From positions 258,995,462-259,059,461 of the forward strand of contig OY986435.1 of assembly GCA_963920525.1 (NCBI GenBank): DNA of 64,000 nt. The letters run 5' to 3'. The stretch comes from Dichetophora obliterata. Lineage: Eukaryota; Arthropoda; Insecta; Diptera; Sciomyzidae. Shown piece by piece: positions 1-11,130 of the stretch; position 1 is the stretch's first letter; each line of letters begins with the position of its first letter. The translations under genes and the position numbers were made by a program. The notes beneath the pieces are model-generated. The model made no database searches and had not been told where the DNA came from. It saw only the letters and a program-made list of their open reading frames with translations.

Positions 1-2590
1 TTTCGAAATGACGACTCAAAGACTTAGAAAATGTCTGTTATTGACCAACTTTTGCTTGGAGTTCGAAAAGTCTCCGAAAAACCTTATTTTTAGAGAAATA
101 CCGATTAGCGCCACCACTAAACCTCTTCCAAAAAATCTGCAAAAAATCTCAAAAATACTTGACCTCAAGCTTTCAAAAAAAGCTTGAGCAAAAAAAATTA
201 TTTTTTGGGACATTTAGTGTAGATGTTTTGTTTTTTTAGTATCGATAATTTTTTTGATAACTCTAAAAAATTTTCATAAATGCTTGTAATTTAAGTGGTT
301 ATGCACACAAGATGTGTCTTTTGGTTTTTTTAATAAAATAACTAATTCATATTATGTAATATCTTTTTCAAAATTTAGTTTTTTTAGCAAGGAGGTAAGG
401 GGTTTAAAAAAATTAAATGCTTTGTTTTTGAAGTGAAGTCCAACAACCATGGGTAAGGGGGTTGAACAATTTTTATTCTTTTATCAACGGCCTTAATTGT
501 GTATCCTTTTTTTGGAATGTATGGCGTAACCTATATTACAATTTTTGTTTTAATTTTTGAAATAGGAAATAGGCGTGGCAAATATCTAAATCGGCTCACA
601 TTGAGTGTGGTTGTTGCTTAGCTAAAAAATAATCTGCACACCAATTTTTGAAAATGGAAAATATCCATGTAAATATTTAGTATGCGGAAAGTGGGGGTGG
701 AAGTGCCCAATTCCTCCTATTAAGGTTTTTACCAGTCGTGAAACTATTCTGTGTACAAATTTTCATGCTAATAGCTTTTATGTTAATGGAGTTAACGAAT
801 TTTGACACATCCACCATAAAAGGTAAACAAGTGTGCACTGTGCGTTGTCCTTGTCACTGAGCGTGACAGGATGTCGCTCTATAATCTTTTATGCCATATT
901 ATTTCAATGTTTGCGCTTTGTTACCAGAAGGATATAATTATATCCCTATTTTGATATTCAATGAATGAGTTCAATTTATGAACGCGTCATTTTGAAATAA
1001 AGCTCCAAATGCACAAACAAGCTTGTGACTTTAGTAAGTGAATCAGGCAACTCAGGTGAAGAGCTAAACAATCTATGTAGAATTCTATAAAGCTGCAGCA
1101 GCAGCAACAGGCAGATAATAGTTATTACAAAAACTACAAGAGTAGTTTAATCACTAACAATATGCAGTGGAGTTCCGTATTCAAACACAAAAACAACAAC
1201 AGTCAGCAACAACAACAATTTACAGCAGAAACATCAAATATTAACACTCAAAGCTCTGGGCTGAGCACTTGAAATGAAGTCATTTTGAGAACACGAGAAC
1301 CACAACTGCACAGATACACACACGCACACATGCACCACCTAAAATTATAATCATGCACACAAAACCTACTAAAGGTTACTTAATTGAGCTCAATGAATGA
1401 AATGTGAAAATGTGTGCAACAAGAAGCAGCAGAACTTGCCAAGCATCCCAGGAATAAATAGATGTGGATTACTTTGCTTAGGGTGTTGTTGGTTGACATA
1501 CAAGTCTACGCAAACGGCAGACTGGATGGCTTCAATCTTCAATTAGTTAGTACAAATCATGCGTCACTCGCCTATTTATCTGTAAGTCTGTTCGTGTGAG
1601 CCAGGCTGCATCTGTGCTTTCAAGTGTTCATCTGCACACAACACTGTTTTGACGTTTGCTTTTCAGGGGGTAGTAATTTAAGTGCCAAGGACTCTCGGTG
1701 TACATCATTTATGGGGATTTTGTTAAATGTTCACTCATTGCATATGCACATAAGTGCAATCCGTATGACAGAATACGCGCCACATGCAATGTAAAATACG
1801 TATAATTAAACTGAGTTTTACAGCATACCTTTCAAACCATGAAATAAAAATGATTTGCTGTTTAGTTTTTATGGTGCGCATTACAAATGGAGTAAACGAA
1901 GAACGAAATAATTCCATGATGAATCAAGTCAAGTGCAAAGAAGAGAGATATTTAATGCTGCAGTGTAGTCAAAGTAGATTTGCGATAATATAACCTGAAC
2001 TGAAGGATTGTGATGAATCATCCCAAATTTTGTGATGTTCGAAAAAAAATGTGTTAGCCAAAATATTGTGTGGATGGTTTTAGGGCAAATTCTTCCAAAT
2101 GGAGATTTTATTTAAAAAAAAACGAATTGATAATCGACCAAAAGCCCCCACAGCCGCCTTAGAAAATTCTTTGCACACAAGTTTGTAAAAGTACTAAATA
2201 TTTTTTTTAACCATATAATAAGTGTTGATCATGTATTATGGGCAATGCTCACAATGGTTGCTATACTTCTGTATAAAACATTTATGAACGCTTTCAGATG
2301 AGCAAGTCACGTCGCAACGCAACATTGAAAAATTCATAACAACACAAATTTTTGTTTAACAAACAACACAAGGTTTGTTAAAAAGAAACAAAAAATAAAA
2401 TTAGTTCAAGCGATTCGAGTATTAAAAATGTTATTTCATATTTTTATACTCGAAGAACCAAACGTCAAAATATAATTTGGGTGCATCTGAGGAACACATG
2501 AGGAACAATATTAACTGCAGATTATTCGGCGCAGCAAAAGAACGGCAGCTAACTGCACCCACATTTTTTTTTTTATATAACTACTAAAAT
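1..2590. other. non-coding stretch, no gene recognised
   Basis: No convincing gene is visible. The short open frames lack recognisable motifs and splice context. The stretch is AT-rich with simple-sequence runs; CAG/CAA-type runs lie near 1090-1110 and 1190-1220, a kind of low complexity common in fly non-coding DNA. A 16 bp perfect palindrome (GGATATAATTATATCC) lies near 929-944. The frames at 16-213 (minus) and 1784-1993 (plus) look like chance. Confidence 0.6.
1090..1222. repeat. CAG/CAA-rich simple sequence
   Basis: Two clusters of CAG, CAA and AAC triplets are visible, around 1090-1110 and 1187-1222. They are not inside a supported reading frame. Such opa-like runs occur in both exons and intergenic DNA of flies, so they say nothing about coding here. 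Confidence 0.6.
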
Positions 2591-2597
2591 AGTCTTG

Positions 2598-2603
2598 TTT
2601 TAT
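2598..2603 (-). terminator. poly(A) signal AATAAA
   Basis: AATAAA on the minus strand about 50 nt downstream of the stop of the MADF-like frame. It supports that frame as the end of a transcription unit. Confidence 0.4.
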
Positions 2604-2652
2604 TGAGATAAATTTTAAATACAAATAAAAATACACATATCACCGCACACGA

Positions 2653-2970
2653 TTATGCAAACTTTTTATTGATTGAAATAGATGATACTTTAGCCGCAGT
2701 CGACACAGTTGTGCAATCACTTTTCTGCCTATTCCAATGCCTTTTCAACAAACTGCTCCACCTCCTTGATTGCCTTGTTTGATTGCTGTGCTTGCTAAGG
2801 GCTACCAGTTGTTTGATTAAGTAGCCATCCAATAGCAGCCCCTTTACATGATTCATGTTTGACTGTGCTGTAATGTCCTTCCTGGAATATTCCGGCAGCT
2901 TAAATTCATTTAGGCTCGGATACTTTTCCACTTCCTGGACAAGCTTTATATTAATGAGCTGCTCACACAT
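2653..2970 (-). CDS. candidate small gene with MADF-like N-terminus
   Basis: The frame of 105 codons starts at 2970. Its first 35 or so residues resemble the start of a MADF domain (LVQEVEKYPSL, then LPEYSRKD). MADF is a Myb/SANT-like DNA-binding domain frequent in insect regulators and in Harbinger-associated proteins. A full MADF is about 85-90 residues, and the central tryptophan-bearing helix expected after SRKD is absent, so the domain is incomplete. Splice-like sites upstream (donor at 3052-3051, acceptor at 2991-2990) define a 63-nt intron in the 5' UTR, and AATAAA lies about 50 nt past the stop. The last third reads better in another frame (AIKEVEQFVEKALE then stop), which suggests an old frameshift near 2770-2790. 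It could be a decayed gene or a transposon accessory protein. I infer nuclear DNA binding only from the domain. Confidence 0.45.
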   Translation of the reverse strand: MCEQLINIKLVQEVEKYPSLNEFKLPEYSRKDITAQSNMNHVKGLLLDGYLIKQLVALSKHSNQTRQSRRWSSLLKRHWNRQKSDCTTVSTAAKVSSISINKKFA

Positions 2971-2989
2971 TTTTATTATATGCTGCTTT

Positions 2990-3052
2990 CTGTATGCAAT
3001 ATAAAAAAAACATAAAAGACATTTTTTCTAAACTTATTAATAATGCTCTTAC
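2990..3052 (-). other. predicted 63-nt intron
   Basis: On the minus strand the donor reads AAG/GTAAGAGC and the acceptor reads TTGCATACAG/AAAGC. The length is typical of short fly introns. An in-frame TAG just upstream in the first exon places the intron in the 5' UTR of the 2653-2970 frame. Confidence 0.5.
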
Positions 3053-3189
3053 CTTAAAAATATCCACAATTGCTAAATAGCTAAACAAAAACCACAAGTC
3101 GCTGATATAAATGGCAGCATAAAACTTATTGGAAATGTGTTGCCAACTAGTTTTTAAAAAGTTTCTTCATTTGAAGGTTTAGGTATACT

Positions 3190-3240
3190 AACATGGGTTA
3201 GCAACATTTGTTGCTGTTGCAACATTTGTTGCTGTTGCAT
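3190..3240. repeat. short tandem repeat, two 18-mers
   Basis: The 18-mer CAACATTTGTTGCTGTTG occurs twice in tandem and is followed by a partial third copy. No coding context. Confidence 0.65.
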
Positions 3241-3504
3241 TGCTTTTCAATTCCATGTGGAAAAGGCCTTACAATTTGTTAGCGTTGATCATAAATTTAT
3301 ATCAAGTGCTTATGACGAAGAACACAAAGAAAATAACAAAGTAGCTTGGTTAGAAAATGAATCAGTACAAAAAATAAAAAATGTAAAAAATGTTGGCTAC
3401 AGTCTGGTTTAAGTACAAACAAATAAATAAAGTTATTAATAAAGTGAATAACTGTGAATATATAAAGGTTATAGTTTATAAGAAATGTTTAATATATATG
3501 TATG

Positions 3505-3550
3505 TTATATACTAGCAACCCTCCGCGGCTTTGCTCGCCATACGGAAAAA
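3505..3550 (-). mobile_element. Helitron-like 3' terminus
   Basis: Read on the minus strand, the segment has GCGAGCAAAGCCGCGG and then ends GGTTGCTAGT. A GC-rich imperfect stem followed by CTAG before a T is the pattern of a Helitron 3' end. A second copy of this terminus lies at 17325-17350 on the plus strand. Known Helitrons move by rolling circle and leave no target duplication. The body and 5' end of this copy are not identified, so only the terminus is called. Confidence 0.4.
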
Positions 3551-3552
3551 AA

Positions 3553-4060
3553 ATTTTTTTATTTATTTTTTTGTAACAGTGTAACGCAAATAACAGCCTT
3601 AATTGTTTTTGAAAAATTTCAGATATTGTTGCGATTCCATTTTCATTAAATAGTGAAATGAAAGCTGCAACAACCAAAACTATAAAAAACATGACACGAA
3701 GGAAATGTTAAAATAGCGCGCCCACCCTTAATTTGGTAATTGGTTAATAGCCCACCCTAGATTAAACAGTATGTTTGCGTCGATAAGTAATAATAGCTTA
3801 AGTCTACTTAAGACAGAACTGAGCTATGTTCCACACATAGAGAACTATAAACAAACACATTCTGGAGCTTCTAGCGTGACCTTAGTCAAAGTTATGACTC
3901 AAAAACAAAGCAGCCTTTCATAAAACTCATATGACATTAAAATAATTTTTTTAACCAAAAACTTAAAACTCAAGGTTCGCATTGGATAGTTTTTCGGTAT
4001 TTTTCTCGGTCCTAGGATTCTGACTATCTGTTCTTAAGATAACCCACAATTAATTATATT
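3553..4060. other. AT-rich stretch, nothing recognised
   Basis: No domain, splice pair or repeat boundary could be supported here. A short minus-strand frame at 3489-3692 overlaps the Helitron-like tip and is taken as chance. Confidence 0.5.
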
Positions 4061-5290
4061 GTGTTAATTTGTGAAAAAAATTTTAATAAACTTGAATTGA
4101 TTAAGGCATTGGCCTATTATAAATAAAAAATTCAACTAATATCAAAAAATAAATGTAAATTCAACTCACACCTAAGCAGGGCTCGCAAACAAACTCTAAA
4201 GAAAAGTATTTTTCTGTTCTGTTTGTTTCTTCTTAAGATCACAACAAGTATTTTGGTTTGTTTAGTTTTTTCTCTCCGATTCAAAAAGTAGCACAAACCG
4301 AAGCAAGTAGAGACGAGAGAGAAAAGTAAAATGAAATGTTTCTTTTTTCGAATAGAAAAAACTTCCTCTCACTGTTATGCTTTTGAATCGCGTGCACAAA
4401 AACAATCAAAGTAAAGTATCTTTAGCGATCTCTTGTAGGTTGCTGGAAGCATCAAAATCCGAAGAGAGATCTGCAAAGTTTGTTCGTTTCGTTTATGATT
4501 CGACTTTTTTTGTGTTGAAAAAGTTATTGCGTTGGAATTTTTCTTTGTTTTGTTGCTTTTATTGAATTTGTTGTTTCATATAGATGCGTTGATCTCATTT
4601 ACAAACATATAAACAAATAAACAAACAAACAAATATTGCTCGTTTAAAAGTATAAGAAAGATATAAAAAATTCGATGACCAGGAGCGTGAAATGTATGAG
4701 CTGGTCTATTAATTTTGCCCCCCTCAAAATTTCTTATCGGCTTACGAAATTTAAATGCAAGCAAATCAACAGAACGAGACTTAAAAAATCTTAGCTTCCA
4801 GAAAAAATGCTGCTTAAAACAGGACGAAATTCTTTTGTCGAACTTCCGTAGTAAAACGAACACAACATTTGTTACTTGTTGTGGTTGCGATCGTGACAAC
4901 AAAATCTAAAAAACGAAATACTTGTTGTTTTCGAAGAACACAAAACAATAGTTCTCTTTCGCTCTTAATTTTCTGTTCGCTTTGGTACGCATTTCCGTTT
5001 GTAGCAAAGATCCAAACCTAAGCAGATAGTGAAACTGTTTGCTTTCGCAGATTTAGCAGATGTAGAGTTTGTTTTTTCGTACAGTTTATTTGCAACCCCT
5101 GCACCTAAGTAACTCTTGGTGCATAGATCCTTGGGCTTACAACGATCGAAAAAAAGTTTAACGTCTAGAAAATGTTCGCTTTAACTCGGATTCAAAAACT
5201 TTCTTCCTTTTTTCCAGTACATATAAAACTAAAAAAATCTTCTTTTTTTTTGCACATGTCTTTTATCGTATCTGCATTTCAATTGTTTTT
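4060..5290. repeat. host repeat copy 1, interrupted by a hAT-type MITE
   Basis: The flanks 4060-4176 and 5102-5290 together match the uninterrupted copy at about 5700-5945. Shared landmarks are AATAAACTTGAATT, CAACTCA.ACCTAAGTAACTC, TTACAACGAT.GAAAAAAAGTTT and the AATTCAAAA.CTTT run. A third copy lies on the minus strand at about 40670-40830. The family carries no recognised coding sequence. Confidence 0.75.
4177..5101. mobile_element. non-autonomous hAT-type MITE, 925 bp
   Basis: The termini are inverted: CAGGGCTCGCAAACAAACT on the left, and the complement of CAGGGGTTGCAAATAAACT on the right. The 8 bp CACCTAAG is present on both sides (4169-4176 and 5102-5109). A CAGGG terminus with an 8-bp target duplication is diagnostic of the hAT superfamily. 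No transposase is encoded; the frames at 4377-4565 and 4576-4902 have no hAT motifs. It would need a transposase supplied elsewhere. Confidence 0.85.
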
Positions 5291-5329
5291 TTATTATTTC
5301 AAAAAAGAAGCTTGGTTAAGCTTTTATCT

Positions 5330-5583
5330 TCTATCTATATACCTATATAAAATAGGATGTGTGTATGTAAGTAACGTATGGACTCCAAAACGGCTGGACC
5401 GATTTTGATGAAATTTTCAGGTAATGTTCATCTTGGTACGGTGGGTAACATAGGTTATATTTGGACCCGATAGGTGGCGCTGGGGTGGACTTATTTCGAA
5501 AATTCGATGCGTGAAAAATATATAAATACTTTTAATTTTATTTTATAACGAGGGGAGTAGCGAAGCACACCGGGTTCAGCTAG
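5330..5583 (+). mobile_element. Helitron-like non-autonomous element
   Basis: The sequence begins TCTATCTATATACC and ends TTCAGCTAGT. Inside is the phrase ACGGCTGGACCGATTTTGATG, typical of a widespread insect repeat class. TC at the start and CTAG at the end, with no target duplication, fit a Helitron. Related 5' ends occur at 8760 (minus), 11304 (plus) and 60084 (minus). The 3' stem is weak, so the class assignment is an inference. Confidence 0.5.
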
Positions 5584-5699
5584 TTTTCTATAAATGAATG
5601 ATTTTGAAATAATCGCATTAGATTCCTATTCTGTATTAGCTTGGTTTAGCTATTAAAAAAAAAATTAAAAGAAGGTAAGATTAGTAATATATTAGTTGT

Positions 5700-5945
5700 A
5701 TTGTGGGAATTTCTTATGATTTTAATAAACTTGAATTCGCTTAGGCAACACCATAACTCCAGCTTATAATTAATGAAATACATAATACAACGAATATCAC
5801 AACATGAATGTAGATACAACTCAAACCTAAGTAACTCGTAGCGTTTAAGTCATTCGGTTTACAACGATTGGAAAAAAAGTTTGATGACAGGAAAATGATC
5901 GCGTTGACTCGAATTCAAAACCTTTTTAATTTTTCCAGTATATGA
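5700..5945. repeat. host repeat copy 2, uninterrupted
   Basis: This copy matches the two flanks of the hAT-type MITE at 4177-5101. At about 5815-5840 it reads through AACCTAAGTAACTCG without an insert, so it serves as the empty-site relative. Confidence 0.75.
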
Positions 5946-6310
5946 AAAAAAATTTAAAAACATATAATACTAACATAGGGACTTCAAGATCTGAAAGTCC
6001 AATTAATAATAAATTTCTCAGTTATAAATAAATAAAAATAATGACAAAAGGTTTTGTATTAATGTATTTATTAGATAGGATGTTTTTTATACATATTTAT
6101 ATAATATATTAGGAATAAAATTAATAAAAAAACTTAAAACTACAGTAATTGGCCATGACATTACAGTTATTGGCCATGAGATCACACAGTAATTGGCCAC
6201 ATTAAAAAACAAAATCTAAATTTAAACTTGATCATTTCTTAACCAATTAAAACATGTCTTCTTGATCTTCATCCTCAAAAGAATCAGGTTTTCACTTGAA
6301 AAGTAGTTCC

Positions 6311-7177
6311 TTATTTCAAAAAACCATTTTTTATATCAGCTTCAGACACGCTGGCACTGGCTTTAGTTACTCCCTCCATGTTTCTTTTGACTGAACTAGG
6401 GTAACGTTTTAAAAAAGCTTTTAGCCATCCCTGACCAGGCCTATTATTGACAAAAGGAGTTGTAATAGACATAACGTAATGTGGTCTATTATCAATTGAG
6501 CAGTGCGTTCTTTCACTTATTGTTTCAAACAATACTTTTTTATATACGTGATTATATTAAACGTAACGTAATGTAAAGGGACGTTAAGATCCGTTGAATT
6601 TCAATTTCTACGTTACTTCACATTACGTCTGTTCAAAAAGCAACTAAACATTAAGGTAAGATTCGATTATTACGCTATTTGAGTTTTCGTTATTAATGTG
6701 ATATTTCTATGTATCCACAGCTATGGATGACGAAGTTTTAATTGAACTTGTACGGAAACGTGCAATTATTTACGACAAACAACTGACTGGCTACTGCCTA
6801 TTATAATTGCTACAATGTTTTCTTACATTACGTCCCGTCCCGATGACAGTTGACAACATTTCGTTACTTTACATTACGTCTATTATAATTCTACCTTAAC
6901 GCGTGGATTTTTGAACTGTGTCGAGAACGTCATCTGACTTCCTAGGAAAGCCTTGGCGAGCCATTTTAATCAACCACTCTGTGATAGTATTTTGTTCTTC
7001 ATATGTCAAATAAGATATATGCCCAATTGAGATTCTGGAGTAGGAAAGTTAAAACTGTAAAATACCTCTTGGTATATTATATTTTTTTGCGACTGCTCTC
7101 AAAGACATTGTTTTTGTATTAATTTTTTCCAAAGCTTCGTCAAAGGCCTCTTTTGTATATTGTGGTATCTTCGGCAT
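6311..7177 (-). pseudogene. pogo-like transposase, DNA-binding half, interrupted
   Basis: The start codon at 7177 opens MPKIPQYTKEAFDEALEKI and continues SLRAVAKKYNIPRG, a Pipsqueak-type helix-turn-helix. After a frameshift comes a CENP-B-type helix-turn-helix (LTYEEQNTITEWL, then GFPRKSDDVLDTVQ). The reading is cut by the MITE at 6455-6896 and resumes as TPFVNNRPGQGWLKAFLKR and GVTKASASVSEADI, the end of the CENP-B helix-turn-helix. Intact pogo transposases have a DDE domain after this; none is present. These domains bind the terminal repeats. The copy cannot encode an active enzyme. Confidence 0.75.
6455..6896 (+). mobile_element. Harbinger-type MITE with MADF start, copy 1
   Basis: The termini are related inverted repeats built on TTATAATAGACGTAATGTAA. 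Flanks AAA and TAA resemble a 3-bp target duplication. The interior holds ATCCACAG followed by CTATGGATGACGAAG, which encodes MDDEVLIELVRKRAIIYDK, the start of a MADF domain, preceded by a good splice acceptor. This matches copy 2 at 28853-29324. PIF/Harbinger elements typically encode such a second Myb/MADF-like protein. This copy is a short internal-deletion derivative without transposase. Confidence 0.75.
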
Positions 7178-7766
7178 TATTTTTTCTTACGAGTCTGACA
7201 TAAAAAAGAAAATAATTGTAAGCTAATTTATTAAAAATTAAAAAACAATTATAGTAATTGGCCTACTTTTTCTATAAGTTATTTTTTACTATTTACTATT
7301 TTACAATTTATTATTTTTTTAAAATTATAGTTATTGGCATAAGAGGCCAATAACAATAAATTATTCAAATAATTGTGACAGCTATTAGCCACTACTTAAT
7401 TTCGAGGTTATGTAGAAAATAAGTTTTATTATACCCTAAATCTATATATAACGCATAACAAGAAGTTATTTCATACAATTTGAATAACGGCACTAGTAAA
7501 TATACTTAACAAAATATTGCCTTAAAAAAAAGCAATATTAATAATTTTTTTAACAAACTCACTTACGTTTGTACCTCCGGAAAAAAATCTCACAACAAAA
7601 AAAACCAATATACCTAGCTAAATTTCGTTCAACCTATTTGACAGAGGATCAAATTGTTGCCATTAATGTAGTTTTAAATCTACTACTTTTGTAGGTTCTT
7701 TGCTTGTTTTTGGATGCCAATGGAATGGAAATGGCTAATAACTGTATAGGGTCAATAACTATAACG

Positions 7767-8585
7767 TTTTCCCTATATGGCTTATTTTTTTTTTTTTTTT
7801 TTTGCCAAAATAATTTTCATCAGTACTTTTTTTATTTTAAAAAATAAAGCTTGGTAAGGGTTTTCTTTTCTTTGAATAAATATTCAGAAAACGTAGAGGG
7901 TGCAGTTTTTTAATCATTGTACACACATTTAATAATAATATACACGCACAAAGAAAAATTTAATTTATTTTGCTCTTAACTTGATTGAATTTAATATGAT
8001 GATTTTTTTTTAAGTTATTAAATTCCTTTCTTTTAGTAAATTCTTAATGTAAATTCACTCACCTTTGCGTTATGCAAAAAAGTGAATGTAATAGGTTCAA
8101 TATTCAAATAAGTTAAAAATATGTTAAAATTTAAATATGAAATATGTATAAAAATTTAAATTTTGTATTGACAATACACAAAGAGAATACGTCAAAATAG
8201 GTTCCTATTTACAAGTTTTTGGATGTTAGTATTTGTATATTAACTGAGGTTGGGCTTATTTAATATTTGTTTAAACAATCATAAAGCTAAAGCAACACTC
8301 AATTGATGCTTCAACAAACGTATATTTGAACATATTTAAATACTAAGAAATTTTATTTTAAAAGAATAACATTCAAACAATATGAAATCATTAAACAACA
8401 CTAATGAATTGCAAAACCTCTATTTGAAATTTTGGAATTCTCAATAAGTCTTAAAATTGTATTTGGGAAGATCTTTCATACGTTCATAATTCATTTTCAG
8501 ATATATTTTACTGTTTAGGCAGGCAATGGGAAAACGTGCCGCATTTTACCAAAAATTGATATTTATGCCACTTTCTCAGTCAATA
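7767..8585. other. AT-rich stretch, nothing recognised
   Basis: Long A/T runs, no supported frame and no clear repeat boundary. Confidence 0.5.
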
Positions 8586-8599
8586 ACTTGTTCGCTATT

Positions 8600-8760
8600 A
8601 TTTATATCAAAATTTTGAATATACATGAATCATCATCTATGATCAATTCTAATTCGAATAGTAAAAGTTTCACATAAATCCGTTCAGCGGCTCTTAAGTT
8701 TAACTGCAGCCACGAACATCCTAACTTTTTAAAAGTTTCATTTTTATATAATAGTATAGA
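8600..8760 (-). mobile_element. Helitron-like 5' end fragment
   Basis: On the minus strand the sequence starts TCTATACTATTATATAAAAA and contains GCCGCTGAACGGATTTATG. This is a diverged version of the 5' region seen at 11304 and 60084. No 3' terminus is found downstream. The frame 8602-8799 is this repeat read as protein. Confidence 0.45.
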
Positions 8761-8824
8761 TATACAAATACATAGCTTTTGTAATAAAATAACAAACATT
8801 TTTAATTTTTTCCTAAAAAGGTAT

Positions 8825-11130
8825 ATTAGGTTAGGTTAAACCGGATGCCTTCGTGAAGGCTCACATAAACCAATTCAGGTCCTTAGTGGTACCGGTAGCG
8901 AACAAAAGGAACCTTTGTGTTTATTTAAAAGTTTTTAAAGATTTGCGTTGAATCCCCAAACCTTAGGAGGAATTCCAGAGAATTAAGGAGAACTTAGGAG
9001 GGATTCCTGGCTACATCTTTAAGCGACGGGACTGTCGATGAGCCTCGGTATAAAATGTTGATGTAAGAGTGTTGTGTGTCTATGCTGAGGGCTATCTCAG
9101 CAGCATTCCTTATGGCAAATATTTCCACCTGGAAGATATTGCAGTCGTTCGGCAGTTTATATGACTGCCTTATATTAGGCTCTGCGCAATACATCCCGCA
9201 CCTACCCCCGTAGGCATTTTGGAGCCGTCTGTAAATATGTTGACCGCCTGCTGTGCTTGTTCTATACCTTTGCATCAGTCATTTGGTCCCAGAAGAGTTC
9301 GTGCTTTGGAATTGACTATCGTGCGAGGCACCATGTAGTCCGTGCTACTAAGTAGATCCTTTCCGATTGTACAATGTCCAAAATTTTGAATATGCATGTT
9401 ACCTGCCGCCGTAAGGCGTTGTGCCATTTTTCCGGCTATTAGTTTTGCGTGTATGTCCAGGGGGTCCATACTTAGAATGATTTCAAGCGCTTTAGTTGGA
9501 GTTGACTTCAGTGACCCCGTGATGCATAGCGCTGCCTGCCGCTTAATTTTCTCCAAGTGCCTGAGGAATGTTGATTTGTTCACAGCCGGCCACCTCACAA
9601 TAATCCCGTAGAGTAGAATAGGACGCAATACCGTTACATAGATCCAGTGCATCAGAAAGGGTGAGAGACCCCAGGTACTGCCTAGCATCTTTTTGGATGT
9701 GTACAGAGCAATGGTAGATTTCTTCACCCTTTCTTCCACGTTGGTTTTCCATGACAGCTTGCTGTCCAGGACGACTCCTAGATATTTTGTGTGAGTTTTC
9801 GGTATGAGACGTATATCGTTCAATTTCGGTAGTATCCACTGTGGTATCTTGTACCTTTTCGTGAACAGAACTAGATCCGTTATCTCTGCATTAATATTGT
9901 ACTAAGACCGACTGAATTTGACCATCTAAGTATATCTTTGAGTGTGCTCTTCATTATGGAGCTTACTGTTGATAGACATTTCCCTACTATAATTATGCTT
10001 ATGTCGTCTGCATAGGCAGTCATCCTCGGGGCTCTACCTGCGCCCTTTTCGAGTAGTTCATTAACTACAAGATTCCATAGTAGTGGCGAGAGGACCCCTC
10101 CCTGGGGTGTCCCACTGCGAGCTTCCCTTACCATGGATTTAGTGCCCCACTCAGCCCGCATCTTTCTGCAGCTTAGCAACTTGATAACCATAGGTTTATT
10201 GCTGGTGGTGCCTCTATTGCACGTAATCCACTAAGGATTGCGGTGGTTGATACATTGTTGAATGCACCTGAGATGTCTAGAAACGCCCCGAGTGCGTATT
10301 CCTTGTGGTGGAGGGCTTTTTCTAGGGTTACTACTAGGGAATGTAGTGCCGTTTCAACCGATTTCCCTTTCGTGTATGCGTGCTGGTTGGTTGATAACTG
10401 TATTAAATTGTTTCTTAAGTGCAAGTCAATCAGTTTCTCGAGCGTTTTAAGTACAAAGGAGGTCAGACTTATTGGCCTGTAGTTTCTCGGACAAGGATGG
10501 CTGCTCTTACCTGCCTTCGGTAAGAATACAACACTCGCTGTCCTTCAGCCACAGGTACATATATTACCCTGATGCATCCGTTAAATATATTCTTCAGCCA
10601 TGGGACGACTCGCGATTCAGCCGTTTGCAACATGGCAGGAATTATACCTTCTGGTCCCGGAGATTTGTATCCCGAGAACGAGTTTATAGCCCATACGATT
10701 CTGTCCGACGTTATTAAGTCGTGTGGAACCTGTAGCGGGGTTGTCCTGTGTCCTCGTATTATAGCAGTGTTTGGAGCTTCGGTAAAGCCAGGAAAATGCG
10801 CCTTTAAAAGCACCTCGAGGGATTCCTGACTGCTCTCCGTCCACTGGCCATTGTCTTTGCGTAGCTGGCTCTGAGGAGGGCTGCTTTGAAAGTAGCTTAA
10901 TGAGCCTTGCTGTGTCCGTAGTTTTTCTATGCTTGAGCAGAAGTTCTTCCACGAGTGTCTTTTTGCTCTGCGTATGTTTGTTTTAAAAAGTTTGAGTTTA
11001 CATTTGTATTCCCCCCAAATTTCCTCTTGGTCAGCTATTTTAGCTAGTTTAAAGAAATCTTTTAGGTCGCGTCATTGCTATGTAAGATCCGGACTCCACC
11101 ATGGTGGTCTGATCTTACGCTTTTTTCGTA
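8825..11130 (-). mobile_element. 5'-truncated LINE (jockey/R1/I group)
   Basis: The element runs on the minus strand from about 11130 to a tail of TAACCTAACCTAAT at about 8825. The order is a linker after the endonuclease, reverse transcriptase, C-terminal region, RNase H and 3' UTR. The endonuclease and ORF1 are missing. Several frameshifts break the frame. The presence of RNase H and the motif style suggest the I/R1/jockey side of the non-LTR retrotransposons. A fragment of the same family, covering part of what is deleted here, lies at 16405-16640. Confidence 0.85.
8976..11125 (-). pseudogene. LINE ORF2 remnant: reverse transcriptase plus RNase H
   Basis: The frames in order on the minus strand are: 10820-11125, linker with KLAKIADQEEIWGEYK; 10469-10813, start of the RT with SFSGYKSPGPEGIIPAMLQ; 10173-10424, NQHAYTKGKSVETAL and LDISGAFNNVS; 9880-10191, SGTPQGGVLSPLLWN and AYADDIS (the YADD catalytic box is at 10003-10014); 9275-9823, KYLGVVLDSKLSW and the LRPILLYG thumb region; 8994-9275, RNase H with GMYCAEPN and FQVEIFAI. 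The protein would reverse-transcribe the element RNA at the target site. After HSYINIL the RNase H jumps straight to the C-terminal GSSTVPSLKDVAR, so the rest of RNase H and the zinc knuckle are deleted. The copy is dead. Confidence 0.85.

Larger units (their letters stand above)
6141..7766 (-). mobile_element. pogo-like DNA transposon remnant
   Basis: Both ends carry inverted, repeated ACAGTTATTGGCC-type motifs: near 6142-6200 on the left and, complemented, near 7735-7766 on the right. TA flanks the ends, as expected for the Tc1/mariner/pogo superfamily. More copies of the motif lie at about 7255 and 7340. The minus-strand coding part keeps only the DNA-binding half of a pogo/Tigger transposase, so the element is an internal-deletion derivative. 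It is further interrupted by a Harbinger-type MITE at 6455-6896. Confidence 0.7.

Noticed and set aside
16..213. 65-residue minus-strand frame at the window start
   Set aside because: Phe-rich low-complexity frame with no motif and no transcription signals.
4576..4909. Opposite frames of 108 and 64 residues inside the hAT-type MITE
   Set aside because: No hAT motifs and the element is non-autonomous; chance frames.
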